NCBI GenBank assembly: GCA_949127695.1
Contig: CASBQH010000029.1
Location: 1-7,903 of the forward strand
Source: Synechococcales cyanobacterium PMM_0073
GTDB lineage: Bacteria; Cyanobacteriota; Cyanobacteriia; Elainellales; Elainellaceae
Length of the DNA: 7,903 nt
Reading direction: 5' to 3'
The notes beneath the pieces were generated by a model. That model was given only the letters and a program-made list of their open reading frames with translations, searched no databases and was not told where the DNA came from. The position numbers and the translations under genes were made by a program. Numbering within the stretch: position 1 is the stretch's first letter; every line of letters begins with the position of its first letter. This document shows, piece by piece, positions 1-5,318 of this stretch.

Positions 1-27
1 ACTAATGCAGAATACATTTTGTTGAAA

Positions 28-753
28 TCAATCGTGAAGTGACGACAAAAACTGTTTGAGTTCCGGCGTTTGCGGGTTGCCGAATACCTCGGCAGGTGGC
101 CCCATTTCATGCACACGGCCCTGGTGCATGAAGATCACGCGGTCACTGACCTTGCGGGCAAAACTCATTTCGTGCGTCACCATCAGCAGTGTCATGCCTT
201 CGGTGGCCAGGCTTTCCACCACGCGCAGCACTTCACCGACCAGCTCGGGGTCCAGTGCCGATGTGATTTCATCGCACAGCAGCACGGCTGGCTCCATGGC
301 CAGCGCCCGGGCAATGGCCACCCGCTGCTTCTGCCCGCCCGACAGCCGCGACGGATAGATATCCGCTTTTTCGGCTAGCCCCACTTTCGTCAGTAGATCT
401 AGCCCCAGCTGTTTGGCTTCGGCTTCCGGCATTTTCTTCACCTTGCAGGGGCCATAGGTGACGTTCTGCATCACGGTTTTATGCGGAAACAGGTTGAAAT
501 GCTGAAACACCATCCCCATGTTTTGCCGCACTTTTTTGATGTCGGTTTTGGGTAAAGTAATATCAATTTCGTCAATATAGACTCGGCCTCGCGTGGGAAA
601 CTCTAGCAGATTTAAGCAGCGTAGAAAGGTTGATTTACCGCTGCCAGATGGGCCAATAATGGCTACGACCTCGCCTTTATCAATATTCGTCGAGATATCT
701 TTGAGAACATCTAGCTTGCCGAACGATTTGCAGAGAAATTCAGTCCTAATCAC
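28..753 (-). CDS. Polar amino-acid ABC transporter ATP-binding protein (GlnQ/HisP-like)
   Basis: This 241-residue protein is the cytoplasmic ATPase that would power an amino-acid importer. Every ABC motif is visible: Walker A GPSGSGKST at residues 34-42, Q-loop glutamine at Q84, signature LSGGQ at 137-141, Walker B ending in D161-E162, D-loop SALD at 165-168, and switch histidine H194. The length is normal for the GlnQ/HisP/ArtP group. Walker B runs on as DEITSALDPE, where most family members have DEPTSALDPE. The start is GTG at 753-751. An AAGGA at 763-767 lies 9 bases upstream, and the start overlaps the permease stop by 8 bp, which suggests translational coupling. The substrate (glutamine, basic amino acids or other) cannot be read from the ATPase. 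Family assignment is firm; substrate is not. Confidence 0.95.
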   Translation of the reverse strand: MIRTEFLCKSFGKLDVLKDISTNIDKGEVVAIIGPSGSGKSTFLRCLNLLEFPTRGRVYIDEIDITLPKTDIKKVRQNMGMVFQHFNLFPHKTVMQNVTYGPCKVKKMPEAEAKQLGLDLLTKVGLAEKADIYPSRLSGGQKQRVAIARALAMEPAVLLCDEITSALDPELVGEVLRVVESLATEGMTLLMVTHEMSFARKVSDRVIFMHQGRVHEMGPPAEVFGNPQTPELKQFLSSLHD

Positions 754-1459
754 TTTTTCGCATCCTTAACTCAAGTCGCTGTGCCACTAGCGTAAAGCCA
801 GTAATCATCACGTAGTAAATCAAGCCCACAAAAAGATACGGCTCGAAGTAGATAAACTTTTCGGCTCTGACAATATCGGCGCGCCGCATTAGATCTTGCG
901 TCCCAATCGTTGACACCAGCGAGGAGTCTTTTAAAAGGGCAATGCTTTCATTCACCAAGGCTGGCAAAATATTTTTGAAGGCTTGCGGCAGAATAATGTC
1001 CCACATAAACAGCGGGTAGGAAACACCCAGAGTCATGGCGGCTTCGCGCTGCCCTTTATCGACGGCTAAAATGCCGCCCCGGATCGTCTCTGAGCTGTAG
1101 GCGGCTGAGTTAAGCGCAAAGGCAATCACGCCTGCCTGAAAGGCTGGAATAGCGTAGCCTATTATCTGCGGCGTCGCGTAGTAAATGATCGCCAGCTGCA
1201 AAATCAGCGGCGTGCCCCGAAAAATTGAGGTGTAGAAATCGGCAAACCACTTCAGCGGCTTGATGTTAGAAATTTTGAAAATTGAGAGAATCGTGCCCCA
1301 GGTAAAGCCAATCACGGCTGAGACCAGCGTGAAGGCCAGGGTGATAAAGATGCCCTGCAAAATAAACGGAATGCTGGGCACAATTTTGGAAAAATCTAGA
1401 ACCAGCCCCGTTTGCCCTAGCAAAGTTTGTCCCAGTAGAACAGAAGCAAATCTCAACAT
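746..1459 (-). CDS. Polar amino-acid ABC transporter permease (HisM/GlnP family)
   Basis: This is the inner-membrane channel subunit paired with the downstream ATPase. Numbered from the upstream TTG at 1504, it shows a hydrophobic segment around 44-72, the family motif RGTPL at 96-100, further membrane segments near 98-140 and 178-200, and the ATPase-contacting EAA loop (EAA 154-156, G160, LP 172-173). A final membrane segment lies near 222-243. The frame is open to a TTG at 1504 (252 residues), but I prefer the ATG at 1457-1459 (237 residues). The extra 15 residues look non-conserved, and ATG is the commoner start. Neither start has a convincing ribosome binding site. No substrate-binding protein gene adjoins it upstream, so that subunit lies beyond the left edge or elsewhere. 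Some cyanobacterial systems fuse binding protein and permease, but no binding domain is attached here. Confidence 0.93.
   Translation of the reverse strand: MLRFASVLLGQTLLGQTGLVLDFSKIVPSIPFILQGIFITLAFTLVSAVIGFTWGTILSIFKISNIKPLKWFADFYTSIFRGTPLILQLAIIYYATPQIIGYAIPAFQAGVIAFALNSAAYSSETIRGGILAVDKGQREAAMTLGVSYPLFMWDIILPQAFKNILPALVNESIALLKDSSLVSTIGTQDLMRRADIVRAEKFIYFEPYLFVGLIYYVMITGFTLVAQRLELRMRKSD
763..767 (-). promoter_or_regulatory. Ribosome binding site of the ABC ATPase gene
   Basis: AAGGA read on the minus strand lies inside the 3' end of the permease gene, 9 bases before the GTG at 753. It supports that GTG as the real start despite the 8-bp overlap with the permease. Confidence 0.6.
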
Positions 1460-1604
1460 GCTTGGAGGGTCAAATTCAGGTATGCCATAGGATTGATGAA
1501 TCAACTGAATCTACGGTGAAATCATCGCCAGTTTACTGCCAACCCACCCACAAAACAGTAGCCCAGACAGCAGCCGTAATTGGCACTATCGTGGCTTGAA
1601 CGGC

Positions 1605-1958
1605 TCAGAAGCTGCCCAACGCGGCCAAAATCTGCTCAAGGCTGAGCTGTAGCGCTGGGAAAACGCCTGAGACAATTGGTTCACAGTCGTGAAACTGCTC
1701 TAGCTGATATTCGCCCGCCCTCAGCTGATAGACAGAGAAGGTCGGTTGCTTTGGTGTCCCAATGTAGCGCTTGCCGCCTAAGCCTAGATGGGTGAACCTG
1801 CTCTTTGACCCCGTTGAGCTAGAGCTTTGCCCATAGCAGAAACTTAGCACGATAGAAACCAGCACGATAGAAACCAGCACGATAGAAACCAGCACAATAG
1901 AAACCATTACGATAGACAATAGTCCACTGTAAGAGACAGCGAGATCCAGGCCAGCCAT
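1605..1958 (-). pseudogene. Uma2-family (DUF820) C-terminal remnant fused to repeat-derived sequence
   Basis: The frame is open for 117 codons, but only about the last 60 residues (roughly 1605-1793) look like a real protein. The stretch LGLGGKRYIGTPKQPT, then SVYQLRAGEYQLEQF and a VFPALQLSLEQIL tail, matches what I recall of the end of cyanobacterial Uma2 (DUF820) proteins, usually about 190 residues. The N-terminal two thirds, with the PD-(D/E)XK catalytic residues, are missing. In their place is low-complexity sequence, including VSIVL repeated four times (residues 19-38) and encoded by a 15-bp DNA repeat. The nominal ATG at 1958 overlaps the divergent DUF29 start and has no evident ribosome binding site. 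I read this as a truncated, inactive gene. A small expressed protein with one hydrophobic helix cannot be excluded. Confidence 0.6.
1846..1920. repeat. 15-bp tandem repeat, five copies
   Basis: The unit AGCACGATAGAAACC is perfect at 1846-1860, 1861-1875 and 1876-1890. It has one change at 1891-1905 and is degenerate at 1906-1920. The period is a multiple of three, so it keeps every frame in phase: VSIVL repeats on the minus strand and STIET repeats on the plus strand. The plus-strand frame stops at 1930-1932, before DUF29. There are no unique spacers between units, so it is not a CRISPR array. Confidence 0.95.
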
Positions 1959-2403
1959 GACTTCAATTCAACTCCAGCAGCTCTACGACCGCGACTTTGC
2001 TCAGTGGATTGCAGCGACAATTGCTCACTTAAAAGATCAAAATGTCAGCGCTCTCGACTGGGAGAACTTAATTGAGGAAATGGAGGGCTTGGGCAAATCA
2101 GAGCGGCGGGAGCTAGAAAATCGGCTAGAAGTCTTGTTGGCTCATATTCTCAAGCGGTGCTATGTGGCGATACCCGACTACTATCGCGGCTGGCAAGCGA
2201 CGATTCAGACCCAGCGCAATGCGCTGAGACGGCTGCTGACTCAATCGCCTAACCTCAAGCCTTACCTGAGTGAACTGTTTGATGTAATTGCTGATGATGC
2301 ATTGCTGGTGGTGCGCGCAGGCTACCCTGATGCCCTGTTGCCCTCAGCTTGGCCGTTTAGCCGTGATCTAGGAGCTCTGCTGGACACCAATTTCTGGCAG
2401 TAG
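1957..2403 (+). CDS. DUF29 domain-containing protein
   Basis: This 148-residue protein belongs to DUF29, a family of unknown function that is often present in many copies in cyanobacterial genomes. Recognisable family stretches are YDRDFAQW (10-17), LDWENLIEEMEGLG (33-46), and the charged helix SERRELENRLEVLLAHILK (48-66). The later W79/TI and RNAL segment is also typical. It is predicted to be soluble and mostly helical, with no signal peptide or membrane segment. The length is usual for the family. The ATG at 1957 has only a weak purine-rich stretch before it. It heads a same-strand run with the EVE and arfB genes, with 47 bp to the EVE gene. I assign no function. The Uma2 remnant next door is another multi-copy cyanobacterial family of the accessory kind. 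Confidence 0.9.
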   Translation: MTSIQLQQLYDRDFAQWIAATIAHLKDQNVSALDWENLIEEMEGLGKSERRELENRLEVLLAHILKRCYVAIPDYYRGWQATIQTQRNALRRLLTQSPNLKPYLSELFDVIADDALLVVRAGYPDALLPSAWPFSRDLGALLDTNFWQ

Positions 2404-2420
2404 AATCCTACAGCAGTTTA

Positions 2421-2441
2421 TCTCAGTGACTTCTCAGTGAC
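2421..2441. repeat. Short direct repeat between DUF29 and EVE genes
   Basis: TCTCAGTGAC occurs at 2421-2430 and again at 2432-2441, a period of 11 bp. It fills most of the 47-bp gap just before the EVE start, where no ribosome binding site is evident. Confidence 0.8.
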
Positions 2442-2450
2442 TGCAACACT

Positions 2451-2909
2451 ATGCCCTATTGGTTGATGAAATCTGAACCAGAAGTCTATAGTCTGCAAGA
2501 TTTGCAGCGCGACCGCTTCACAATCTGGGACGGGGTGCGAAACTACCAGGCGCGCAACTTCCTGCGCGAAATGCAGGTGGGCGATCTGGCGTTTTTCTAT
2601 CATTCCAATATTCAGCCTCCCGGCATTGCCGGACTAATGCAGATTGCCCAGCCGAATCTGATTGACCCGACGCAGTTTGAGGCCAGCAGCAAATATTATG
2701 ACGCCAAATCAACGCCTGAGAAACCCCGCTGGCAGACCGTCAAAGTTGAGTATGTCGAGCGCTTTCCTAGCTTGATCTCGCTTGACGCCCTGCGGCAGAT
2801 GTTCTCAGCCGACGAACTTTGGGTGGTGCGCCCAGGCAATCGGCTGTCGGTGATGCCAGTGGCTGAAGCGCCTGCCCAGAAGCTGCTGGCTATTGGGCGC
2901 GGTGGCTGA
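2451..2909 (+). CDS. EVE domain-containing protein
   Basis: This 152-residue single-domain EVE protein is of the stand-alone type related to human thymocyte nuclear protein 1. EVE domains share the PUA-like fold, and some bind modified bases in DNA or RNA. Visible family features are the opening YWLMKSEP (3-10), W26 followed by GVRNYQARN (28-36), GD at 44-45, YHSN (50-53), and the GIAG/D-x-TQFE region (58-77). PRW at 92-94 and the late RLSVMPV stretch complete the domain. The length fits a complete domain with nothing fused. The start ATG has no obvious Shine-Dalgarno. Its neighbours, DUF29 and ArfB, do not point to a defence role. A housekeeping RNA- or DNA-binding function is more likely, but the ligand is unknown. 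Confidence 0.92.
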   Translation: MPYWLMKSEPEVYSLQDLQRDRFTIWDGVRNYQARNFLREMQVGDLAFFYHSNIQPPGIAGLMQIAQPNLIDPTQFEASSKYYDAKSTPEKPRWQTVKVEYVERFPSLISLDALRQMFSADELWVVRPGNRLSVMPVAEAPAQKLLAIGRGG

Positions 2910-2952
2910 AGCTAGAAGACGAGAGGGCTAGACTGGCTTTTATGCTAGCGTC

Positions 2953-2959
2953 AAGGGAG
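2953..2959 (+). promoter_or_regulatory. Ribosome binding site of arfB
   Basis: AAGGGAG lies 9 bases before the TTG at 2969 but 15 bases before the ATG at 2975. The spacing therefore favours TTG, although family alignment favours ATG. Confidence 0.5.
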
Positions 2960-2968
2960 CGCTGATCT

Positions 2969-3388
2969 TTGGCCATGCTGCAAATCTCCAACACCGTCTC
3001 GATTCCGACTCACGAAATTGAAACCAGCGCCATCCGCTCCCAAGGCGCAGGTGGCCAAAACGTGAACAAGGTTGCCAGCGCCATTCATCTGCGGTTTGAT
3101 ATTGCCGCATCTTCTCTACCCGAACGCTACAAAGAGCGACTGCTGCAATTTAGCGACCAGCGGATTACCAAAGATGGCGTGATTGTGATTAAAGCGCAGG
3201 AGCACCGCAGCCAAGAGCAAAACCGCGAAGAAGCCCTAAGCCGCCTCAAAGCGTTAATCAGAAGCGCCATCACGCTACCCAAACCGCGCAAGCCCAGCAA
3301 GCCCAGCTACAGCGCTCGCCAAAAGCGCGTTGACCGCAAAGTAAAACGCGGCCAGCTGAAGGCACTCCGCAGCAGAGTCGAAGATTGA
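2969..3388 (+). CDS. arfB: Alternative ribosome-rescue factor / peptidyl-tRNA hydrolase ArfB (YaeJ-type)
   Basis: ArfB enters ribosomes stalled on broken mRNA and hydrolyses the peptidyl-tRNA. The release-factor catalytic loop GAGGQ is present. Numbered from the ATG at 2975, the GGQ falls at residues 26-28, which as I recall is where E. coli ArfB has it. The following NKVASAIHLRFDI, SSLPERYKERLL, DGVIVIKAQEHRSQE and NREEAL blocks closely match the E. coli protein from memory. The tail from about residue 104 is strongly basic (PRKPSKPS, RKVKRGQLKALRSR). It corresponds to the ArfB tail that occupies the empty mRNA channel and distinguishes it from true release factors. Two starts are possible: TTG at 2969 (139 residues, well-spaced AAGGGAG) or ATG at 2975 (137 residues). 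The stop is followed at once by a 16-bp repeat array. Confidence 0.93.
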   Translation: MAMLQISNTVSIPTHEIETSAIRSQGAGGQNVNKVASAIHLRFDIAASSLPERYKERLLQFSDQRITKDGVIVIKAQEHRSQEQNREEALSRLKALIRSAITLPKPRKPSKPSYSARQKRVDRKVKRGQLKALRSRVED

Positions 3389-3436
3389 GAGTTCGAGGGT
3401 TAGAGAGTTCGAGGGTTAGAGAGTTCGAGGGTTAAA
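3389..3436. repeat. 16-bp tandem repeat, three copies, directly after arfB
   Basis: The unit GAGTTCGAGGGTTAGA occurs at 3389-3404 and 3405-3420, with one change at 3421-3436. It starts on the base after the arfB TGA. It has no spacers and no hairpin. The GTTCGA core resembles a tRNA T-loop, but no tRNA surrounds it. Confidence 0.95.
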
Positions 3437-3455
3437 GTCAGGCGTGGCAGGTTGC

Positions 3456-3484
3456 TTGTCAGAGTTGGTGCGCTAGGATCTAAA
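3456..3484 (+). promoter_or_regulatory. Possible promoter for the 66-residue hypothetical gene
   Basis: TTGTCA (3456-3461, one mismatch to the -35 consensus) and TCTAAA (3479-3484, two mismatches to the -10 consensus) are separated by 17 bases. They sit about 35 bases upstream of the ATG at 3520. This is pattern evidence only. Confidence 0.3.
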
Positions 3485-3519
3485 GCGACATTCATAATGA
3501 TGCTTTAACTAGGTTTACT

Positions 3520-3720
3520 ATGTTTTTCGATGAACTTACCCCGGTGATTAAAGAACTCGCTGGCTACCCGATTGCCTTTTTAGGTGGCTTTGCCTCAGGC
3601 TTGCTGCGGCTAAATTTGGCCGAAGAGCCAGTCAAGTCTTGGCTAACGCAGAAAGGCATTTCTATAGGTACAGCCCCGACTCACAACGGCAATGCGCCAC
3701 AGTCAATTTCGATTGATTGA
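3520..3720 (+). CDS. Small conserved-looking hypothetical protein, 66 residues
   Basis: I do not recognise a named family. The protein begins MFFDELTPVIKELAGYP, followed by a mildly hydrophobic, glycine-containing stretch (about 17-31, IAFLGGFASGLLRL). Next is an amphipathic segment EEPVKSWLTQKG (35-46) and a polar, probably disordered tail. The layout suggests a short membrane-associated or peripheral protein with one hydrophobic helix. The composed N-terminal 46 residues and a plausible upstream promoter suggest a real gene. It resembles short cyanobacterial hypotheticals as I remember them, but I cannot name one. It is separated from arfB by 131 bp, so it is probably transcribed separately, and it converges on moaC with a 14-bp gap. 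No function is assigned. Confidence 0.65.
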   Translation: MFFDELTPVIKELAGYPIAFLGGFASGLLRLNLAEEPVKSWLTQKGISIGTAPTHNGNAPQSISID

Positions 3721-3734
3721 GGCTTAGGAACAGC

Positions 3735-4232
3735 TCAGGCCAGATAGTCGCCCGACTTGCCGCCGGTTTTTGAAACCAGCCGGATTGCCTCGATCTGCAT
3801 CGATTTTTCCAGCGCTTTGGCCATGTCATACAGCGTCAGAGCCGCTACCGAAACGGCGGTGAGTGCCTCCATTTCCACGCCAGTTTCTGCCTTAATCCGC
3901 ACCTCGGCCTGAATCTGGTAGCCGGGGAGATCGAGGTCGGGCGTGATCTGCACCTCAACTTTTTGGATCGGCAGCGGGTGGCAGAGCGGAATCAGGTTGG
4001 CGGTTTGCTTCGCGGCCATAATTCCGGCTAGGCGAGCGGTGCCCAGCACGTCTCCTTTGGGTGCGTCGCCGTTTTGAATCGCGGCTAGGGTTTCTGGGCG
4101 CATCCGTACCTGTCCAGCGGCGACTGCGACGCGAACTGTAGCAACTTTGGCCGAAACATCGACCATCTGCGCTTGGCCTTGCGCGTCGAGATGCGTGAGC
4201 GGTGAGGCGGGTTTAGTCATAGATTTAGTCAT
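3735..4232 (-). CDS. moaC: Cyclic pyranopterin monophosphate synthase MoaC
   Basis: MoaC acts with MoaA in the first stage of molybdenum cofactor synthesis, converting the MoaA product into cyclic pyranopterin monophosphate. The 165-residue length is normal. Family blocks are MVDVSAK (23-29), [13 protein letters not shown] (59-71), [10 protein letters not shown] (79-88), [21 protein letters not shown] (117-137) and GGKSGDY (157-163). Residues matching the E. coli active site, by an offset of 8 from memory, are K59, H85, D136 and K139. The N-terminus MTKSMTKP is a 4-residue in-frame duplication created by a DNA tandem repeat. Starts at 4232 (165 residues) and 4220 (161 residues) are both possible, and neither has a Shine-Dalgarno. 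It follows the HNH gene by 18 bp, probably in one transcript. No other moa genes are in view. Confidence 0.96.
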   Translation of the reverse strand: MTKSMTKPASPLTHLDAQGQAQMVDVSAKVATVRVAVAAGQVRMRPETLAAIQNGDAPKGDVLGTARLAGIMAAKQTANLIPLCHPLPIQKVEVQITPDLDLPGYQIQAEVRIKAETGVEMEALTAVSVAALTLYDMAKALEKSMQIEAIRLVSKTGGKSGDYLA

Positions 4233-4261
4233 AGGTTTCAGTCATGGGTTTCAGTCATAGG
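4212..4261. repeat. 12/13-bp tandem repeat carrying the moaC start codons
   Basis: The plus-strand units are TTTAGTCATAGA (4212-4223), TTTAGTCATAGG (4224-4235), TTTCAGTCATGGG (4236-4248) and TTTCAGTCATAGG (4249-4261). Each contains CAT, so the minus strand has ATGs beginning at 4258, 4245, 4232 and 4220. The last two are in the moaC frame. The first two open six-residue ORFs, MTETHD and MTETYD. The array also contains the HNH stop codon. Confidence 0.9.
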
Positions 4262-4580
4262 TTTCCTGCTTGCTTCTGGCCTTAATCTGGCACTGCAAAA
4301 CCGTCGCAGCTAGCTGGAGCGCCCGCTGCTCATCCCAGCAGGCCGACGCTTGCCACCAGTCCCAGAGCGGACGGCTGCCTTTGCTGAGGTTACAGCGCTG
4401 ACAGACCGCGACGAGATTTGACCTGACATCTAAGCCGCCCTGCGAACGCGCCACAATGTGATCGAGCGTCAGCGACTGCGACCTAGCGCCACAGTAGGCG
4501 CATTTGCCCCCAAACTGCTGCTTTGCTTTGCCTTTCAGCCTGTGCTTGGCCGAACGCCGCCCCAATTGCTCTGCATCCAT
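4251..4580 (-). CDS. Small HNH endonuclease-family protein
   Basis: This is a compact HNH nuclease-fold protein. Numbered from the GTG at 4586, it has the zinc-type pairs C29-x-x-C32 and C62-x-x-C65. The core motif is LDHIVARSQGG (41-51, with D42-H43), followed by SNLVAVCQRCNLSKG (56-70), which supplies N57 and N66. All residues of a functional HNH site appear present. The frame is open to GTG at 4586 (111 residues), but the ATG at 4578-4580 (109 residues) is the likelier start. Neither has a clear ribosome binding site. No recognition domain, methyltransferase or phage gene adjoins it. Such solo HNH proteins are common in cyanobacteria and their substrates are mostly unknown. It probably shares a transcript with moaC, although no functional link is known to me. 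Confidence 0.88.
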   Translation of the reverse strand: MDAEQLGRRSAKHRLKGKAKQQFGGKCAYCGARSQSLTLDHIVARSQGGLDVRSNLVAVCQRCNLSKGSRPLWDWWQASACWDEQRALQLAATVLQCQIKARSKQETYD

Positions 4581-4635
4581 TGGCACAATAATTCAGTCAC
4601 TTAGCATTAACTCTTTAGCATTTTCTCAAATAAGT

Positions 4636-4665
4636 TTGCAGATCTGCGAGTGGCTGTGAAATAAT
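4636..4665 (+). promoter_or_regulatory. Possible promoter upstream of rpmG
   Basis: AATAAT at 4660-4665 (one mismatch to the -10 consensus) is preceded by TGA at 4657-4659, giving an extended -10. A weak -35, TTGCAG, lies at 4636-4641 with an 18-base spacer. It sits in the divergent gap between the HNH gene and rpmG. This is pattern evidence only. Confidence 0.35.
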
Positions 4666-4710
4666 TGGAGACTGTGTCTGAAAAGACCTAATTTGCGAGC
4701 TAAATTTTTA

Positions 4711-4731
4711 ATGGCTAAGAAAAATGGCTAA
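4711..4731 (+). other. Out-of-frame leader minicistron before rpmG (MAKKNG)
   Basis: A second copy of the rpmG start (ATGGCTAAGAAAA, 4711-4723) lies immediately before the real one (ATGGCTAAGAAAG, 4724-4736). The 13-bp offset puts the first ATG out of frame. It reads MAKKNG and stops at TAA 4729-4731, five bases inside rpmG. It is either an accidental tandem duplication or a small leader that couples to rpmG by reinitiation. Loss of one A from the AAAAA run (4720-4724) would instead give one continuous protein beginning [11 protein letters not shown]. Confidence 0.55.
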
Positions 4732-4915
4732 GAAAGGAAATCGAATTACGATTACGCTGGAATGCACCGAATGCCGCACGAACCCCGACAAGCGTTCGAC
4801 GGGCGTTTCGCGCTACACCACCAGCAAAAATCGTCGCACCACCACCAACCGTCTAGAGCTGAGCAAGTTTTGCACCCACTGTAACAAGCACACCGCTCAC
4901 AAAGAAATCAAGTAA
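4724..4915 (+). CDS. rpmG: 50S ribosomal protein L33
   Basis: L33 is a small protein of the large ribosomal subunit near the tRNA exit site. The 63-residue protein has two zinc-ribbon pairs, C14-x-x-C17 and C50-x-x-C53, making it the zinc-binding (C+) form. The core [11 protein letters not shown], the [18 protein letters not shown] stretch and the end HTAHKEIK are typical, and the length is slightly longer than the roughly 55 residues of enterobacterial L33. I chose ATG 4724 because it gives the canonical MAKKGNR N-terminus; the duplicated ATG at 4711 is out of frame. It is followed after 167 bp by rpsR, the usual cyanobacterial partner. No strong Shine-Dalgarno is visible; the bases before the start come from the duplicated copy itself. 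Confidence 0.97.
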   Translation: MAKKGNRITITLECTECRTNPDKRSTGVSRYTTSKNRRTTTNRLELSKFCTHCNKHTAHKEIK

Positions 4916-4985
4916 GGCTTGATTGATCACATTACATAAGTTTGCTTTGAAGCGTTTACTATTGGCGGCTTTTCTGGCTTTCAGC

Positions 4986-5001
4986 CTAGATCTCTAGATC
5001 A
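4986..5001. repeat. 8-bp tandem duplication in the rpmG-rpsR spacer
   Basis: CTAGATCT at 4986-4993 is followed directly by CTAGATCA at 4994-5001. Nearby, CTGAA-TGG-TTCAG (5009-5021) can form a small hairpin followed by CTTTTG. This is too weak to call a terminator. Nothing else is evident in the 167-bp spacer. Confidence 0.6.
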
Positions 5002-5068
5002 GCACAGCCTGAATGGTTCAGCTTTTGCGAGCTGCGTTTTGTCCATGACCTGAAGTTGTAAACCAAAT

Positions 5069-5073
5069 TAGGA
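5069..5073 (+). promoter_or_regulatory. Ribosome binding site of rpsR
   Basis: TAGGA sits 9 bases before the ATG at 5083. It is one of the few clear Shine-Dalgarno-like sites in the window. Confidence 0.5.
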
Positions 5074-5082
5074 TTTTGTTCC

Positions 5083-5298
5083 ATGTCTTATTTTCGCCAG
5101 CGCGTTTCCCCCATTAAGCCCGGTGATCCGATTGACTACAAAGATGTCGATCTGCTCCGCAAATTTATCACCGAGCGCGGCAAAATTCTGCCTCGGCGGA
5201 TCAGCGGCCTCACCGCCAAGCAGCAGCGCGATCTGACCCAGTCGATTAAGCGGGCGCGGATTTTGGCCTTGCTGCCGTTCATCAACCGCGAAGGTTAA
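5083..5298 (+). CDS. rpsR: 30S ribosomal protein S18
   Basis: S18 is a small-subunit protein that pairs with S6 on the platform of the 30S particle. The 71-residue protein shows the whole family core: [19 protein letters not shown] (17-35), [20 protein letters not shown] (36-55) and [11 protein letters not shown] (56-66). The basic N-terminus and the length fit the cyanobacterial form. The start ATG has a TAGGA nine bases upstream. It lies between rpmG and the RNase II gene, an arrangement that recurs in cyanobacteria as I recall it. The partner gene for S6 (rpsF) is not in the window. A GC-rich hairpin follows the stop. Confidence 0.98.
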   Translation: MSYFRQRVSPIKPGDPIDYKDVDLLRKFITERGKILPRRISGLTAKQQRDLTQSIKRARILALLPFINREG

Positions 5299-5318
5299 GC
5301 TATCTTTCTAGTCGAACC

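Noticed and set aside
1..27. Terminator after the ABC ATPase gene
   Set aside because: There is no inverted repeat with a T-run in the 27 bases available before the edge.
56..378. Two plus-strand ORFs of about 100 codons opposite the ABC ATPase gene
   Set aside because: They lie wholly antisense to a clear gene, have atypical composition, and have no recognisable domains or start signals.
1505..1604. Promoter or NtcA site for the transporter genes
   Set aside because: I looked for GTA-N8-TAC and for -35/-10 pairs on the minus strand and found none convincing.
1846..1920. CRISPR-like array in the Uma2-DUF29 gap
   Set aside because: The 15-bp units are contiguous with no unique spacers and no cas genes are nearby.
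2451..2909. EVE protein as part of a modification-dependent defence system
   Set aside because: It is a complete single domain of the common stand-alone type; no nuclease, methylase or helicase is fused or adjacent. The HNH gene is about 1.3 kb away on the other strand.
3389..3436. CRISPR array or tRNA fragment after arfB
   Set aside because: Units are directly abutting without spacers. The GTTCGA motif lacks any acceptor, D-arm or anticodon arm around it.
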